Of a DNA stretch of 48,349 bases, positions 8,107 through 18,857 are shown piece after piece (the stretch's first letter is position 1; each line of letters starts with the position of its first letter). The notes under the pieces were generated by a model. The model did no database searches and had not been told where the DNA came from. It saw nothing but the letters and a program-made list of their open reading frames with translations. The position numbers and the translations under genes are program-made. This DNA comes from Prosthecobacter debontii (GTDB lineage Bacteria; Verrucomicrobiota; Verrucomicrobiia; Verrucomicrobiales; Verrucomicrobiaceae), in NCBI GenBank assembly GCA_945860295.1, contig CAMAQH010000029.1:1-48349 (forward strand), written 5' to 3'.

Positions 8107-8729
8107 TTTCCTGGGATCTCTCCATCCTGCATCTCATCAATCGCGAGTGGACTCATACGCTGCTCGATTGGCTGATGCCTGCCATCTCGGCTGTGAATGC
8201 CTGGCTGCCCTTGATGGGACTGGCCGTGCTGCTGGTGCTCTGGCGCAATTTCAGTGTGGGCATCCGATTGATCCTCTGCGTGGCATTGGCGCTGATTTTG
8301 AGTGATGGAGTGATCTCGAAGACGCTCAAAAAAACGATTGGTCGCGTGCGACCGCGCGATGCCATCACCGGCGTCATGATCAGAGACTTGGGCAGTGCCT
8401 CACCTCAGTTCCTGCGTCTTTTTAAACCACCGACCCAGCAGTTCAGCGCTCCGCGTGGAGACACGAAAGGCAGTTCCTTTCCGAGTAGTCATGCCATGAA
8501 CATGTTCGCTCTAGCGACCGTCATCGCGCTGTTTCATAGGCGCTGGGGAATGGTCATGTATGTCATCGCTGCACTGGTGGCGTATTCCCGCATCTACGTC
8601 GGAGCGCACTGGCCGAGTGACATCCCTCCATCCATCGGCATGGGTATTCTTGTGGGCTGGGTGGTGACGCGCTTGATTATGCGTAAATTCGGGACTGGAG
8701 TTAAAAACAAAGCGGGCCAGATCATGTGA
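8103..8729 (+). CDS. PAP2-family membrane phosphatase
   Basis: This 208-residue protein has all three PAP2 signatures: KTLKKTIGRVRPRD (about residues 74-87), SSFPSSHAMNM (about 120-130), and SRIYVGAHWPSD (about 161-172). It also has several membrane helices. Family members dephosphorylate phosphatidic acid, undecaprenyl diphosphate or related lipid phosphates. Its ATGA overlap with the GT-C glycosyltransferase implies co-translation. The stop codon (8727-8729) lies inside a 13-bp-stem hairpin that serves as terminator for the convergent gap gene. Confidence 0.9.
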   Translation: MISWDLSILHLINREWTHTLLDWLMPAISAVNAWLPLMGLAVLLVLWRNFSVGIRLILCVALALILSDGVISKTLKKTIGRVRPRDAITGVMIRDLGSASPQFLRLFKPPTQQFSAPRGDTKGSSFPSSHAMNMFALATVIALFHRRWGMVMYVIAALVAYSRIYVGAHWPSDIPPSIGMGILVGWVVTRLIMRKFGTGVKNKAGQIM

Positions 8730-8739
8730 TCTGGCCCGC
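8701..8739 (-). terminator. Intrinsic terminator of gap (hairpin shared with convergent PAP2 gene)
   Basis: A 13-bp perfect inverted repeat (8712-8724 and 8727-8739) with a TG centre is followed on the minus strand by TTTGTTTTTAA, giving a clear terminator for gap. On the plus strand it overlaps the PAP2 stop codon and lacks a T-run. Confidence 0.85.
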
Positions 8740-8764
8740 GATGAAAACTAAACTAAAGGCTAAA

Positions 8765-9902
<1,138 letters not shown>

Positions 9903-9934
9903 CCTTGGGGTTGCGGAGCGGACTTCCATCTTCC

Positions 9935-10963
9935 TCACCTCAGCTCGGCAAATCCACAGAACACATGGGAATCCTCAGGTGGGCGTGCTGCCAGAGGTTC
10001 GTCGTGATCGAGATGATCCCGGCAAGCGCTGAAAAACTCTTCCTCAGAGGTGACACGGCGGATGCGGTGCTCAAGCTGGCCTTCAGCGATGCCTGTGGTG
10101 ATGAAAACCATGTAGCGCTTCATTTTTTGCACATGCGGACGCACGTCAAACCTCGGATGAAAGGCTGCCGTGGCATCGTAGAGCGCCTGGATGTAGCTCA
10201 GCATGTCACGCCCCGTGGGGACCGTGACGGCACCGCCTTCCCAGTGCGCGCGGAGTTGTGAAAATAGCCATGGATGACGGATGGCACCACGTCCGAGCAT
10301 CAACCCGGCGGCATTTGTGTGTCTCAGGTAGGCCAGTCCGCTAGCCACATCCACCACATTGCCATTTGCGATCACCGGGCAAGCCATGGCCTGAACCGCA
10401 AGCGCGACACACTCAGGATGCACCGGCGTTTTGTAGGCGTCCCGAACTGTACGACCATGGATGGTGAGTGCTTGGATGTCGTGCTTTTGAAACACCTCTA
10501 ACAGGCGCGGGAACTCGGCTTTATCAGCGAAGCCCACACGGCACTTCACGGTGAAGCGGCCTTGAATGGCATCACGCAGAGCACGTAGAATTTCATCCAC
10601 TCGCTCAGGCTGACGCAGCAGTCCGCCGCCAGCGTCCTTTCGGCAAACGATGGGCGCTGGGCAGCCAAGATTCAGGTCGATCCCTGAGACTGAATGCTTC
10701 TCCAACTCGCGAGCCGTGCGGCAGAGAGCCGCAATGTCATGCCCGATCATCTGCGCGATCACAGGCCGCCCAGTGTCGTTCTCCGTGATTGAACGCAGGG
10801 TGTTGGCATCGAGCCCTGAGTCAGCCGTGACACGGAAGTACTCCGTGACAAAAATATCCGGCCCACCGTAACGCGCCATCAGCCGCATGAACGGCAGATC
10901 CGTCACATCCTGCATGGGAGCTAGGACGAGAGCCGGGCGATGATTGGGGATGAGATCGCGCAT
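9935..10963 (-). CDS. tRNA-dihydrouridine synthase
   Basis: A 342-residue flavoenzyme that reduces uridines in tRNA. Family signatures seen from the ATG at 10963 are LVLAPMQDVTD (N-terminus of the FMN barrel), IDLNLGCPAPIVCRKDAGGG (catalytic-cysteine region), LTIHGRTV, PVIANGNV, and GLMLGRGAI. This is the Dus pattern, but I cannot tell DusA, B or C apart. An in-frame GTG at 10993 would add ten residues and lies one base after the DUF4340 stop, so translational coupling is possible. It has no functional link to the ABC exporter upstream that I can see; co-transcription is likely. Confidence 0.93.
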   Translation of the reverse strand: MRDLIPNHRPALVLAPMQDVTDLPFMRLMARYGGPDIFVTEYFRVTADSGLDANTLRSITENDTGRPVIAQMIGHDIAALCRTARELEKHSVSGIDLNLGCPAPIVCRKDAGGGLLRQPERVDEILRALRDAIQGRFTVKCRVGFADKAEFPRLLEVFQKHDIQALTIHGRTVRDAYKTPVHPECVALAVQAMACPVIANGNVVDVASGLAYLRHTNAAGLMLGRGAIRHPWLFSQLRAHWEGGAVTVPTGRDMLSYIQALYDATAAFHPRFDVRPHVQKMKRYMVFITTGIAEGQLEHRIRRVTSEEEFFSACRDHLDHDEPLAARPPEDSHVFCGFAELR

Positions 10964-10994
10964 AATGGCAACACGCCGGGGCGTGAAAGACACA

Positions 10995-12836
10995 CTACGT
11001 AGCCGATTTAAACACGGGTGCTAACAACTCCAGCAAGGCGCTGCGGGCGATGTAAAAGACATCGGGATCACCCTGCACCTGTCCAAAGTAGAGGGCGGTG
11101 TCTATGCCCGTTTGAGTCGGGGCAAAATTCAAGATCGTGTCCCGTGTTGGTCCCATGTTGGTGCCAGGCTCACCAAGCGTGACGACGACACGCAGTGCCG
11201 GGCTTTGCAGCGCACTAATCGCGTTGGTCACATCTCCAGCCCAGTCCTGCACATTGAATTTAGCCAATGAGCCAGCCAGCTTATCGGCCTTCACTCGGTC
11301 GATCTGAGCCGTGATGTTCTGACCCGCACGCTCACCGGTCCACTGCGCTGTCGTGGAGTCGTATTTCAGCACCACAGGCGGAGCCGTGCCTGCTGCGAGG
11401 CTGATCTGGCGCAGGGAAAACTGAGTGAAGCGTAGCGCGCCGAGTCCCTTCCACTTGATGTTTTCCTGCGGGATATTCGGCAGCAGTGTCGCATCCACCA
11501 AGAACACAGATGGCTCATTTTCATATTTGGCAAAGAAGCCTGTGCTCTCCTTGCTCACGCCAAAAAGCAGCTTCGTTGGCTTTGCGGCACCTTCCGCCCA
11601 CGAGGCTGTCATGAAAGGATGATCGAGTCCATAGACCGTGAGGTTTGAAGCACTGTCAGACGTGAACTCATGAATTTGGAAGTTGTTCAACGCCTCGTAG
11701 AACTTGACCACACGCTCGCCGTTGGCTGGCTCCATGCGATTATTGCGCTTTAGAAACCAGGACTGGTTCTGTTTCTCAAGGTGAATCGACTGGCCCAGCG
11801 TGCTGGTGACATCCACCGTCGTGATCGCCTCTTTATCGATACGCGCCAGCATCCGGTCACGTAGATCGTTAGGCTGAGACCAAAGCGCGGCGAGTGACTT
11901 CGAAGTGATCGTGAAAATGGATTTACGATAGTTCACTTGTGCCGTGGTGGTGATGCTGTCCTTGAGCGGCTTCGTGAGCGTGATATCAAAGGGCTTAGCC
12001 AAGCCTTTCACGGCCACGCTGATCTTGATATTCTCTGAAGTCAGCTCCGCCGAACCCGGTACAGCCGTTGGAGATTTCGTGTTAGTCACAGGCTCCGCTA
12101 CCTCTGTGATACTGAGGTTTAGCAGGGTAGAAAGCATTTCACTGATGCGCTCTTTACTGCCACGGGTGCTCAGGGGTTTCACCAGCATCCAAGGCGCGCG
12201 TTCATTCGCCCGAGCCAGCTCGATTTGACCACCGGCTTGCACGAGCTTGACGTTCAAAACGTAGTCAGCCAGTAGTCGCAAAAGCTTGCCATCACGCCAA
12301 TCATGCGGTATTGTCTTGAGCAGATATGGCAGCGTAGTTTTAGCGACGTATCGCACGGTCTCTTCACCCTCTTTCAGTGGGGCAATTGACAGATAGTGAC
12401 TGCCTTCAATCGGTGATTGGGCACCGAGACTGAGATTCAAAATATTCTCCGATCCTGCAACCAAACGCACGGTGTGATGAGGCTTGTCGAACTGCGTGCG
12501 GGTCCAACCATCTGCATCAAACTCGGCTTGGTGCACGCGATTGATCCAGCCGATCCCGGACAGCTCGGAGAGCAGCTTGGCCACCTTTTCAGGATCAGCT
12601 AAATCATTGAAGGGCCGCCGAACCCACCACTTCGCACCATCCCATGAAAGGCTCACGCCATCACCACCACTGGAGTCGATTTCGATCTGCGTGATCTTCG
12701 TGCGATCAAAGCGCACGGGGCCTTTTTTCATCTCCAACAACTCTCGTGTTGTTGGTAAAAAACGCTCAATGCCAACGATGGCAGCGCTGAGGGCGATGAC
12801 GAGAATTAGAAGCAGAAGTGTGGTGCGGAGTCGCAT
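10995..12836 (-). CDS. DUF4340 protein of the Gld-type ABC exporter locus
   Basis: A 613-residue protein with an N-terminal membrane anchor (MRLRTTLLLLILVIALSAA) and a long periplasmic part with repeated DUF4340-like modules (for example LADPEKVAKLLSELSGI and the later GERVVKFYEALNNFQIHEF). DUF4340 proteins usually sit beside GldF/GldG-like ABC-2 exporters, as here, but their job is not established. The GTG at 12866 would add ten residues and overlap the GldG-like gene. I prefer the ATG at 12836 because it begins a clean signal-anchor. Confidence 0.8.
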   Translation of the reverse strand: MRLRTTLLLLILVIALSAAIVGIERFLPTTRELLEMKKGPVRFDRTKITQIEIDSSGGDGVSLSWDGAKWWVRRPFNDLADPEKVAKLLSELSGIGWINRVHQAEFDADGWTRTQFDKPHHTVRLVAGSENILNLSLGAQSPIEGSHYLSIAPLKEGEETVRYVAKTTLPYLLKTIPHDWRDGKLLRLLADYVLNVKLVQAGGQIELARANERAPWMLVKPLSTRGSKERISEMLSTLLNLSITEVAEPVTNTKSPTAVPGSAELTSENIKISVAVKGLAKPFDITLTKPLKDSITTTAQVNYRKSIFTITSKSLAALWSQPNDLRDRMLARIDKEAITTVDVTSTLGQSIHLEKQNQSWFLKRNNRMEPANGERVVKFYEALNNFQIHEFTSDSASNLTVYGLDHPFMTASWAEGAAKPTKLLFGVSKESTGFFAKYENEPSVFLVDATLLPNIPQENIKWKGLGALRFTQFSLRQISLAAGTAPPVVLKYDSTTAQWTGERAGQNITAQIDRVKADKLAGSLAKFNVQDWAGDVTNAISALQSPALRVVVTLGEPGTNMGPTRDTILNFAPTQTGIDTALYFGQVQGDPDVFYIARSALLELLAPVFKSAT

Positions 12837-12855
12837 GATAATCGGAATACAAAAC

Positions 12856-14343
12856 TCACGCAGCACGTCTACTGGCCCAGACCATCATGCCGAAACATAG
12901 GACGAATGAAGGAAACACAAAGGTCGTGCTCCAGAAGATGATCTCACCCTGCTTCTGGGAGAGCTGGATGCGATAGCTGTGCTTTTGCTTCGGCGGAATG
13001 CCGATGAGACTTTCACGATTGACGATCCAGTTCAGGCTGGCACCCACAAAGTCGCGATTCACCGCCAACGCGGATTTTTTGTCGAGTAGTGATGTATTTC
13101 CGACCACCACCATGCGGCAGCTATCCACTCTCAGGCGTTCATCTGAGACTGCTCCGCGCTCGATGGAGGCGGCGAGATAAATGGGCTTTTTGTTATCTTC
13201 ATCATCAACGACAGGCAGGTCTTCCAGGTAGTTTTTCTCACCCCAGTAGCGGTCTGTGGCTCCGATCAGAGGCTGCGCGGTGATGTTTTGATTCTTTAGG
13301 TACTCATCATCAAAGCGCACCTCAAGTGACTGCGACTGGCCTGGTAAAGTCGTCGTGCTAGCAGCGAGTGGCCGGGTGATGGATGACTCATTATCAAAGA
13401 TGGCCTGCACTGAAAATTCCTTTCGTGGGCCACTGCCCGTACTCTCGGCATAGAGCACACGATCACCGCGCGGCACCACGCCATGGAGTCCGAGAAAGGC
13501 ATTCAATCTCGGCGTCTCACCCGATGGATCTAATAACACCAGCAGCCCAGAGCGCTTGCTCTCCCAGTAGGTCTTGATCATGGCGATCTCACTTTCTGAC
13601 AGATCATATCGCAGCCCAATCAGCAGCACCCCATCCGCATCCGCAGGCACTCGGCTGACTTCAGTGAGATTGAGCGGAAAGAGCTGAAAGTTCTGCTGCC
13701 TGCCGAGTTCACCTATACTGACCATGGCGTCAACCAGTGAGCCTTCAGTTCGCGCGCCCTTTCCCACGACGATGTAAAACTTCCGCTCATCGCCTTCGAC
13801 GACATTAATGATCGCTGAGGTGATCGCATCCTCACCACGGAACTCTTTAATGCGGCGCTGTGTCTCCGTGCTGTTTTCGCGCACTACGAGTTCTTCCTCG
13901 GTGATGAAACGGGTGCGTGAGCCGACTCGCACGACGACGCCACTTTGATCGAGAGGCAGGCCCGTCTCAGCCTTCAGTGCCTCTGCGCGCTCGATGTCGC
14001 GCACTGGGTCGATCGAGCGGACCTTGATGCGACCACGGCCATTAAGGCGGTATTCCTCGAGTAGCGTCTGCACGTCACCATAGATCTTTGAGTCACGGGC
14101 AAACACGTTGGCGATGAACACATCCTTCGATAGCTTGTCGAGATAGTTCAGCGTGGCTGAGCTGACCGTGTAATTTTGTTGCGGGCTTAAATCCCAGCGT
14201 GTGTGGTAGCGGTAGCTAAGGCGGTTGATGCCAAAAAAGATCGCCAGTGTAAGCACGATCTGAATGAGCACATTCAACCCGATCCCCCAGCGGCGCGGCA
14301 TGGGCGCAGAGGTGGTAGCTTCGGTGGGTGGAGTGTCAGACAT
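12856..14343 (-). CDS. GldG-family ABC-exporter auxiliary protein
   Basis: A 495-residue protein with one N-terminal helix (about residues 20-42), a large periplasmic part and a C-terminal helix (about 470-492), the GldG / ABC_transp_aux layout. Recognisable stretches are WDLSPQQNYTVSSAT after the first helix and DGVLLIGLRYDLSESE near the middle. In gliding Bacteroidetes GldG works with GldF and GldA; outside them homologues accompany ABC-2 exporters of unknown cargo. It lies 41 bp downstream of the permease. Confidence 0.85.
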   Translation of the reverse strand: MSDTPPTEATTSAPMPRRWGIGLNVLIQIVLTLAIFFGINRLSYRYHTRWDLSPQQNYTVSSATLNYLDKLSKDVFIANVFARDSKIYGDVQTLLEEYRLNGRGRIKVRSIDPVRDIERAEALKAETGLPLDQSGVVVRVGSRTRFITEEELVVRENSTETQRRIKEFRGEDAITSAIINVVEGDERKFYIVVGKGARTEGSLVDAMVSIGELGRQQNFQLFPLNLTEVSRVPADADGVLLIGLRYDLSESEIAMIKTYWESKRSGLLVLLDPSGETPRLNAFLGLHGVVPRGDRVLYAESTGSGPRKEFSVQAIFDNESSITRPLAASTTTLPGQSQSLEVRFDDEYLKNQNITAQPLIGATDRYWGEKNYLEDLPVVDDEDNKKPIYLAASIERGAVSDERLRVDSCRMVVVGNTSLLDKKSALAVNRDFVGASLNWIVNRESLIGIPPKQKHSYRIQLSQKQGEIIFWSTTFVFPSFVLCFGMMVWASRRAA

Positions 14344-14384
14344 GGGGGAGTTCTCGGTTCGCAGTTCGCCGTTTAGTTTTCAAA

Positions 14385-15143
14385 TCACGGACGCCATCTT
14401 CTGAACTCCAGCACTTGATGAGTCAGTGCCAGGAAGAGTACAGCTAGGCTCGAATAATAGACCAGCGGGCGCGTATCAATCAGGCCGTTGGTGAAGGTGC
14501 GGATGTGCTCCATGCTTGCGAAGTAATTGATGATATCCACGAAGGACTCCGAGACCTTCCTGCCCACCACCATGATGAAAAGGCCCGCTAGAAAATGCAT
14601 CAAGCTGAAGGTGAAAGAGATCACGGCGGCGATGATTTGATTCGAGGTCAGCGAGGAGGCAAAGCAGCCGATGGCTAGATTAAACATCCCCATCGCTAGC
14701 AGGATGATGTAGCTGCCCTTCAGTCCACCGGATGGGATCTCGACTTGTCCGGCAGTGATCCAGTCCACAAACTCGAAATTGATGTAACTTGGCACCCAGA
14801 GCACGCAGTAAACAAAAAGTGCGGCCAGATACTTTGACCACACAACTTGCCAAGCATGAACGGGTGCGGTGAAGAGCGTCTCAAAGGTGCCCATCTTCTT
14901 TTCTTCAGCAAAAAGGCGCATCGTCAGTAGTGGAAAGATGAAGAAGTAGGAAAGCCAAAACCAGCTTGGCTGAAAAATCCACGTCACGATGGACCCCTCA
15001 CTCGGCGCACTTTCCAAGACTGAAAGCGCCGCGCGGAATGAGTAGCCGCTCAGCACCATCACCAGCGCCAAAACAATGTAGGCCACTGGCGAGACGAAGA
15101 AGGCTCGCAGTTCTTTTTTGAAGAGTACCCAGAAGATTCGCAT
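14385..15143 (-). CDS. ABC-2 type permease, GldF-like
   Basis: A 252-residue integral membrane protein with about six helices. It starts MRIFWVLFKKELRAFFVSPVAY, the usual ABC-2 N-terminus, and includes LLTMRLFAEEKKMGTFETLFTAPV, a conserved GldF/NosY-type segment. It should form the membrane channel with the ATPase encoded 15 bp upstream. No substrate can be read from the sequence. Confidence 0.9.
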   Translation of the reverse strand: MRIFWVLFKKELRAFFVSPVAYIVLALVMVLSGYSFRAALSVLESAPSEGSIVTWIFQPSWFWLSYFFIFPLLTMRLFAEEKKMGTFETLFTAPVHAWQVVWSKYLAALFVYCVLWVPSYINFEFVDWITAGQVEIPSGGLKGSYIILLAMGMFNLAIGCFASSLTSNQIIAAVISFTFSLMHFLAGLFIMVVGRKVSESFVDIINYFASMEHIRTFTNGLIDTRPLVYYSSLAVLFLALTHQVLEFRRWRP

Positions 15144-15158
15144 GTGATTAAAAGTTCA

Positions 15159-16097
15159 TCATTTAACTGGCTCCGAGGCTGCGAGTTCGACAAATACATC
15201 CTCCAAGCTCGGGAGTTGGCGGTGCAGTTCGCGGACCTTCCATTTCTGAATCATCGCCATTTCCGCCAATGCCTCGCGCACATCATGCCGAGCTTCGACC
15301 CGCAGAGAAATGAAGCGCCAACCGTCCAGTTCATTATCCTGCGTGGCCTTGCGCACACCAGGCAGAGTTTCGAGCAGAGTGAGCAGCTCGCCATCACCCT
15401 GCAGCTCGATTTGCACGAGAGATGCGGCACGCAGTTTGCGGGTCAGATTGTCCGGTGTATCCACCGCGCGAATTTTGCCTTGATGGATCATCACCACGCG
15501 ATCACACACCGCCTCCACTTCCTGCAGGATGTGGGTGGAAAGCAGAATCGTGTGCGCCGGGCGCAGACTCCGTAGCAGTTCTCGCACTTGGCGGATTTGC
15601 ACGGGGTCCAGGCCATTCGTTGGCTCGTCCAGAATCAAAAGCGGCGGATTATGAACCAGCGCATCAGCCAGCGCCACACGCTGACGATAGCCCTTGGATA
15701 GATTACCGATCAGGCGGCGGCGCACATCCGTGACCGCACACAGATCCATGACCTCACCCACGCGATGCCGCAGGGCTTTGCCCGACAGACCTTTCAACTC
15801 AGCTCGGAAGCGTAGATACTCTTTGACCCGCATGTCTGTGTAGAGCGGCGCCATTTCAGGCATATAGCCCACGGAGCGGCGCACCTCGATCGACTGGTGA
15901 TACACGTCATATCCATTCACCGCTGCCCGACCACTCGTCGGTGGCATGAAACCGGAAAGAATGCGCATCGTCGTGGACTTGCCTGCGCCATTGGGTCCCA
16001 GAAAACCCACGATTTCTCCCGGCTCGACTTCGAACGAGACATGATCCACGGCAGTGCGTCCGGCATACTGCTTGGTGAGATCCTGGACTTTAATCAT
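15159..16097 (-). CDS. ABC transporter ATP-binding protein, GldA-like
   Basis: A 312-residue ATPase. From the ATG at 16097 it shows Walker A GFLGPNGAGKSTTM (about residues 36-49), signature LSKGYRQRV (about 135-143), Walker B LLILDEPTNGLDP (about 154-166), and the H-loop STHIL. The C-terminal 80 residues are the extension usual for ABC-2 exporter ATPases. The frame is open a further 68 codons upstream with no homology-like content, so I chose the internal ATG. It is the first gene of a four-gene exporter operon preceded by a good promoter. Confidence 0.93.
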   Translation of the reverse strand: MIKVQDLTKQYAGRTAVDHVSFEVEPGEIVGFLGPNGAGKSTTMRILSGFMPPTSGRAAVNGYDVYHQSIEVRRSVGYMPEMAPLYTDMRVKEYLRFRAELKGLSGKALRHRVGEVMDLCAVTDVRRRLIGNLSKGYRQRVALADALVHNPPLLILDEPTNGLDPVQIRQVRELLRSLRPAHTILLSTHILQEVEAVCDRVVMIHQGKIRAVDTPDNLTRKLRAASLVQIELQGDGELLTLLETLPGVRKATQDNELDGWRFISLRVEARHDVREALAEMAMIQKWKVRELHRQLPSLEDVFVELAASEPVK

Positions 16098-16139
16098 GTT
16101 TGGGCTGAGAGCGTGGGTGTGGAAAATGAAAGGGCCACG

Positions 16140-16168
16140 ATTAAAGCCCGCCCGCCCAGTCATGGCAA
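16140..16168 (-). promoter_or_regulatory. Promoter of the ABC exporter operon
   Basis: On the minus strand TTGCCA (16168-16163) and TTTAAT (16145-16140) are separated by 17 bases, a good sigma-70-like match located about 45 bases upstream of the ATPase ATG in the 113-bp gap after the kinase gene. Confidence 0.5.
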
Positions 16169-16210
16169 CCCTGGAAAGCACTTTAGCCAAACGAGTGCTC
16201 AGTCCCCACA

Positions 16211-18826
16211 CTACCGGGACTTCTTGGCAGCCATCCTCCAGGCGGCAAGACTGGCGGGTTCCGAGCCATTCGGACTCACTTTCTTGAGACTCGCGTAACA
16301 ACTCAACGCTAAATCAGCGATGTCCCGCAGGTGCCCCTCGTCTTGACGCGCGACAGCACTCGCGGTCTCTTTGCTCCAGAGCTCCTCGGCAAGCTGCAGC
16401 GCCTCCGCAGCCCGGCCTTGGCGCAGGCGGATGGCACACATGGATTGCAGATCTTCATGCCAGCGCTGATAATTGGCACCCCGCTGGCCCGAGCGCTGAT
16501 AGCGCAGTCGATAAGTCTCAAAGGCAGCATCTTGATCTCCTGATCTATGTTGGACAACGGCGAGCATGAGTAGCGACTCCTCGATGCTTGAAGTCTGCCC
16601 CTGCTCGTCCGCGACATGGAAAGCTTCTCGAGCATCACTAATGGCCTGCGGATGCTGACCCAAGAGGCTTTCATTATCGGCGAGAGCAACCAGTGCCCTC
16701 ACGCTACCCCTACGCTGCGTCTGGACGCCTTCGCACCCCTGCAAAGCCAAAGGCGACGGAGCAAGGACACGGGTGATCGCAAGAGCTTCTCTGGCGTGAG
16801 AGATCGCGGCCAGGTATTGCTTCGAGTCACGCTCAAATTCCGTCAGCAAAAGAAGTGGCTCGATCAACTCCTGGTGAGATTCACCAACGGCATTTTTAAT
16901 GCGCGCGATCTTCTCGCGCAGGATTTCAGCGCCTCTGTCATGATCACCTTTGGCTCGCTGAATATACAGCAGCTTGGATTCCAGCCCTGGGACATAAATA
17001 GCGGCGGATGGATCTTGCATGGACAGCCTCAGGCATTCATCCACCAGAAACTCAGCTGCCGTAAAGTCACCAGCCTCTCTCAAAGCATCTGAGCAGATTA
17101 TCTTCACTTGAATCTGCCTATTTCCCGGAAGGCTTGGCAGGAGCGGCTCACGCAGGGCATTTTCTGAAATGACTTTTGCCTCAGCCGCGCGACGAAGCTT
17201 GATGTAAGCCGTGATCTTGATTTGTAGAATATTAAACCAAAACGAGCTGCCTCGTTGCCCCTGCTTCTCGATGCGTTGGAGTAGATCCTCAATAAGCGCC
17301 GGTGCTTGAATTCGTGCGCCATGGTCCACAAAAATAATGAGATAACCATGCTCAGCATCCCAAGTCATCTGATGATCGACTCCATGTATCCTGCCCAGTA
17401 GTTCGATATGAGCTTTCAGTAGTGGCAGAGCAAATTTTCGCTCCCCCATCTTCTCGTAGAGCCAGCCGACTCGACGAAACAGATTGGACTGCAAAGCAGG
17501 ATCGTGATCGAGCAATCGGATCTGCGATTCACTACCCGCCAAGGCTAACTTGAGAGCCTCAGGATTGCGCCCAAGATTGATCTCTTCAGCCACATGATCG
17601 AGCATCGTCGTGAGGAAGTTCACCGCCTGCAATGTGCGCTGAACTTCGATCTCAGCCCTCGCTTGAGCCTTTAGTGCTTCTTGTGCCTGCCAAAGCGCTA
17701 GACCTGTCCCGACCAACAAAGTCAAAGCACAGACGCTGCCTGCAGCAAAAACAACGCGATGCCTGCGCACCCAAAGTCCGACGATGTAGCGCGCACTCGG
17801 AGGCCGCGCTTGCACAGGCTTAGCATTTAAAAAACTCTGCAAATCAGCCGTCATCAGAGCCACACTTTCATATCGACGCTCACGATCCTTCTCCAGAGCC
17901 TTCAGAATGATCCAATCAAGATCAGCAAAAATGTGTGACAGAGGCACCAAAGTCACCGCCACCTGACCACGCAGTCTTTTGATCTCGGTCAGTCGGATGG
18001 ACGGCCGCTGTGGACGCTCGGTATTGACGATGTGCCGCATTTCCTCATGAGTGATGCCCGCATGAGTCTTACTTTCATGGGGCGTGTCACCCGTGAGCAT
18101 CTCATAAAAAAGCACGCCGAGCGCATAGATGTCGCTTCGTGTATCCACATCCAAACTTCCAGCTAGCTGCTCGGGTGACATGTAGAGTGGCGTGCCCATC
18201 ACATGCCCCATACGCGTGGCATAAGGTAGATCGGAGTGCTGATCTGACGTGGCTTTTGCGATACCAAAGTCGATGATTTTTGGCGCCGCCGCTCCATCGA
18301 CATCAGCCACAAGAATGTTCGACGGTTTCAGGTCCCGGTGAATGATACCCTTCTGATGAGCGTGCTGCACACCTGAGCATATCTGTTTAAATAAGCCCAC
18401 CAGTTCTGGGATGGTTAATGCTCGCTCCTGACACCACGTCTTGACGGGCTTTCCCCGAACCCGCTCCATGACAAAAAAAGGCCGCCCATCCGCCGTGCTC
18501 CCAGCATCTAATAATGAGGCAATGTTAGGGTGATCCATGCTGGCCAAAGCCTGCCGCTCCAGGCTAAAACGCGCGAGCACCTGATCGCTGTCCATGCCAC
18601 GTTTTAGCAATTTCAGCGCCACCTCACGGCGCACGGGCTCAGTTTGCTCAGCCAACCAGACATAACCAAAACCGCCCTCGCCTAAAAGCTCGATCAAACG
18701 ATAGACGCCGATCCATTCAGAAGTCTCAGCTGGCAGCGAATCATTGATCTCAGTGACAAGTGACAACAGATGCAGCTCATTCCCATAAACAAGATTGGAA
18801 GCGAAGTCCGACTGGGAACTATTCAT
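16211..18826 (-). CDS. Membrane Ser/Thr protein kinase with C-terminal TPR-like region
   Basis: An 871-residue Hanks-type kinase. Visible are the glycine loop GEGGFG (49-54), catalytic lysine K72, HRDLKPSN (163-170, D165), DFG (186-188), and the APE-equivalent SPEQ. A transmembrane helix at about 358-378 separates the cytoplasmic kinase from about 490 residues of helical, TPR-like repeats with alanine/leucine pairs. The architecture matches the many kinase-TPR receptors of PVC bacteria; ligand and targets are unknown. It starts 32 bp after tgt on the same strand, and only weak terminator potential separates it from the ABC operon. Confidence 0.93.
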   Translation of the reverse strand: MNSSQSDFASNLVYGNELHLLSLVTEINDSLPAETSEWIGVYRLIELLGEGGFGYVWLAEQTEPVRREVALKLLKRGMDSDQVLARFSLERQALASMDHPNIASLLDAGSTADGRPFFVMERVRGKPVKTWCQERALTIPELVGLFKQICSGVQHAHQKGIIHRDLKPSNILVADVDGAAAPKIIDFGIAKATSDQHSDLPYATRMGHVMGTPLYMSPEQLAGSLDVDTRSDIYALGVLFYEMLTGDTPHESKTHAGITHEEMRHIVNTERPQRPSIRLTEIKRLRGQVAVTLVPLSHIFADLDWIILKALEKDRERRYESVALMTADLQSFLNAKPVQARPPSARYIVGLWVRRHRVVFAAGSVCALTLLVGTGLALWQAQEALKAQARAEIEVQRTLQAVNFLTTMLDHVAEEINLGRNPEALKLALAGSESQIRLLDHDPALQSNLFRRVGWLYEKMGERKFALPLLKAHIELLGRIHGVDHQMTWDAEHGYLIIFVDHGARIQAPALIEDLLQRIEKQGQRGSSFWFNILQIKITAYIKLRRAAEAKVISENALREPLLPSLPGNRQIQVKIICSDALREAGDFTAAEFLVDECLRLSMQDPSAAIYVPGLESKLLYIQRAKGDHDRGAEILREKIARIKNAVGESHQELIEPLLLLTEFERDSKQYLAAISHAREALAITRVLAPSPLALQGCEGVQTQRRGSVRALVALADNESLLGQHPQAISDAREAFHVADEQGQTSSIEESLLMLAVVQHRSGDQDAAFETYRLRYQRSGQRGANYQRWHEDLQSMCAIRLRQGRAAEALQLAEELWSKETASAVARQDEGHLRDIADLALSCYASLKKVSPNGSEPASLAAWRMAAKKSR

Positions 18827-18857
18827 TCAAAAAAATACGTAGCTGCATTTAAAGTCG

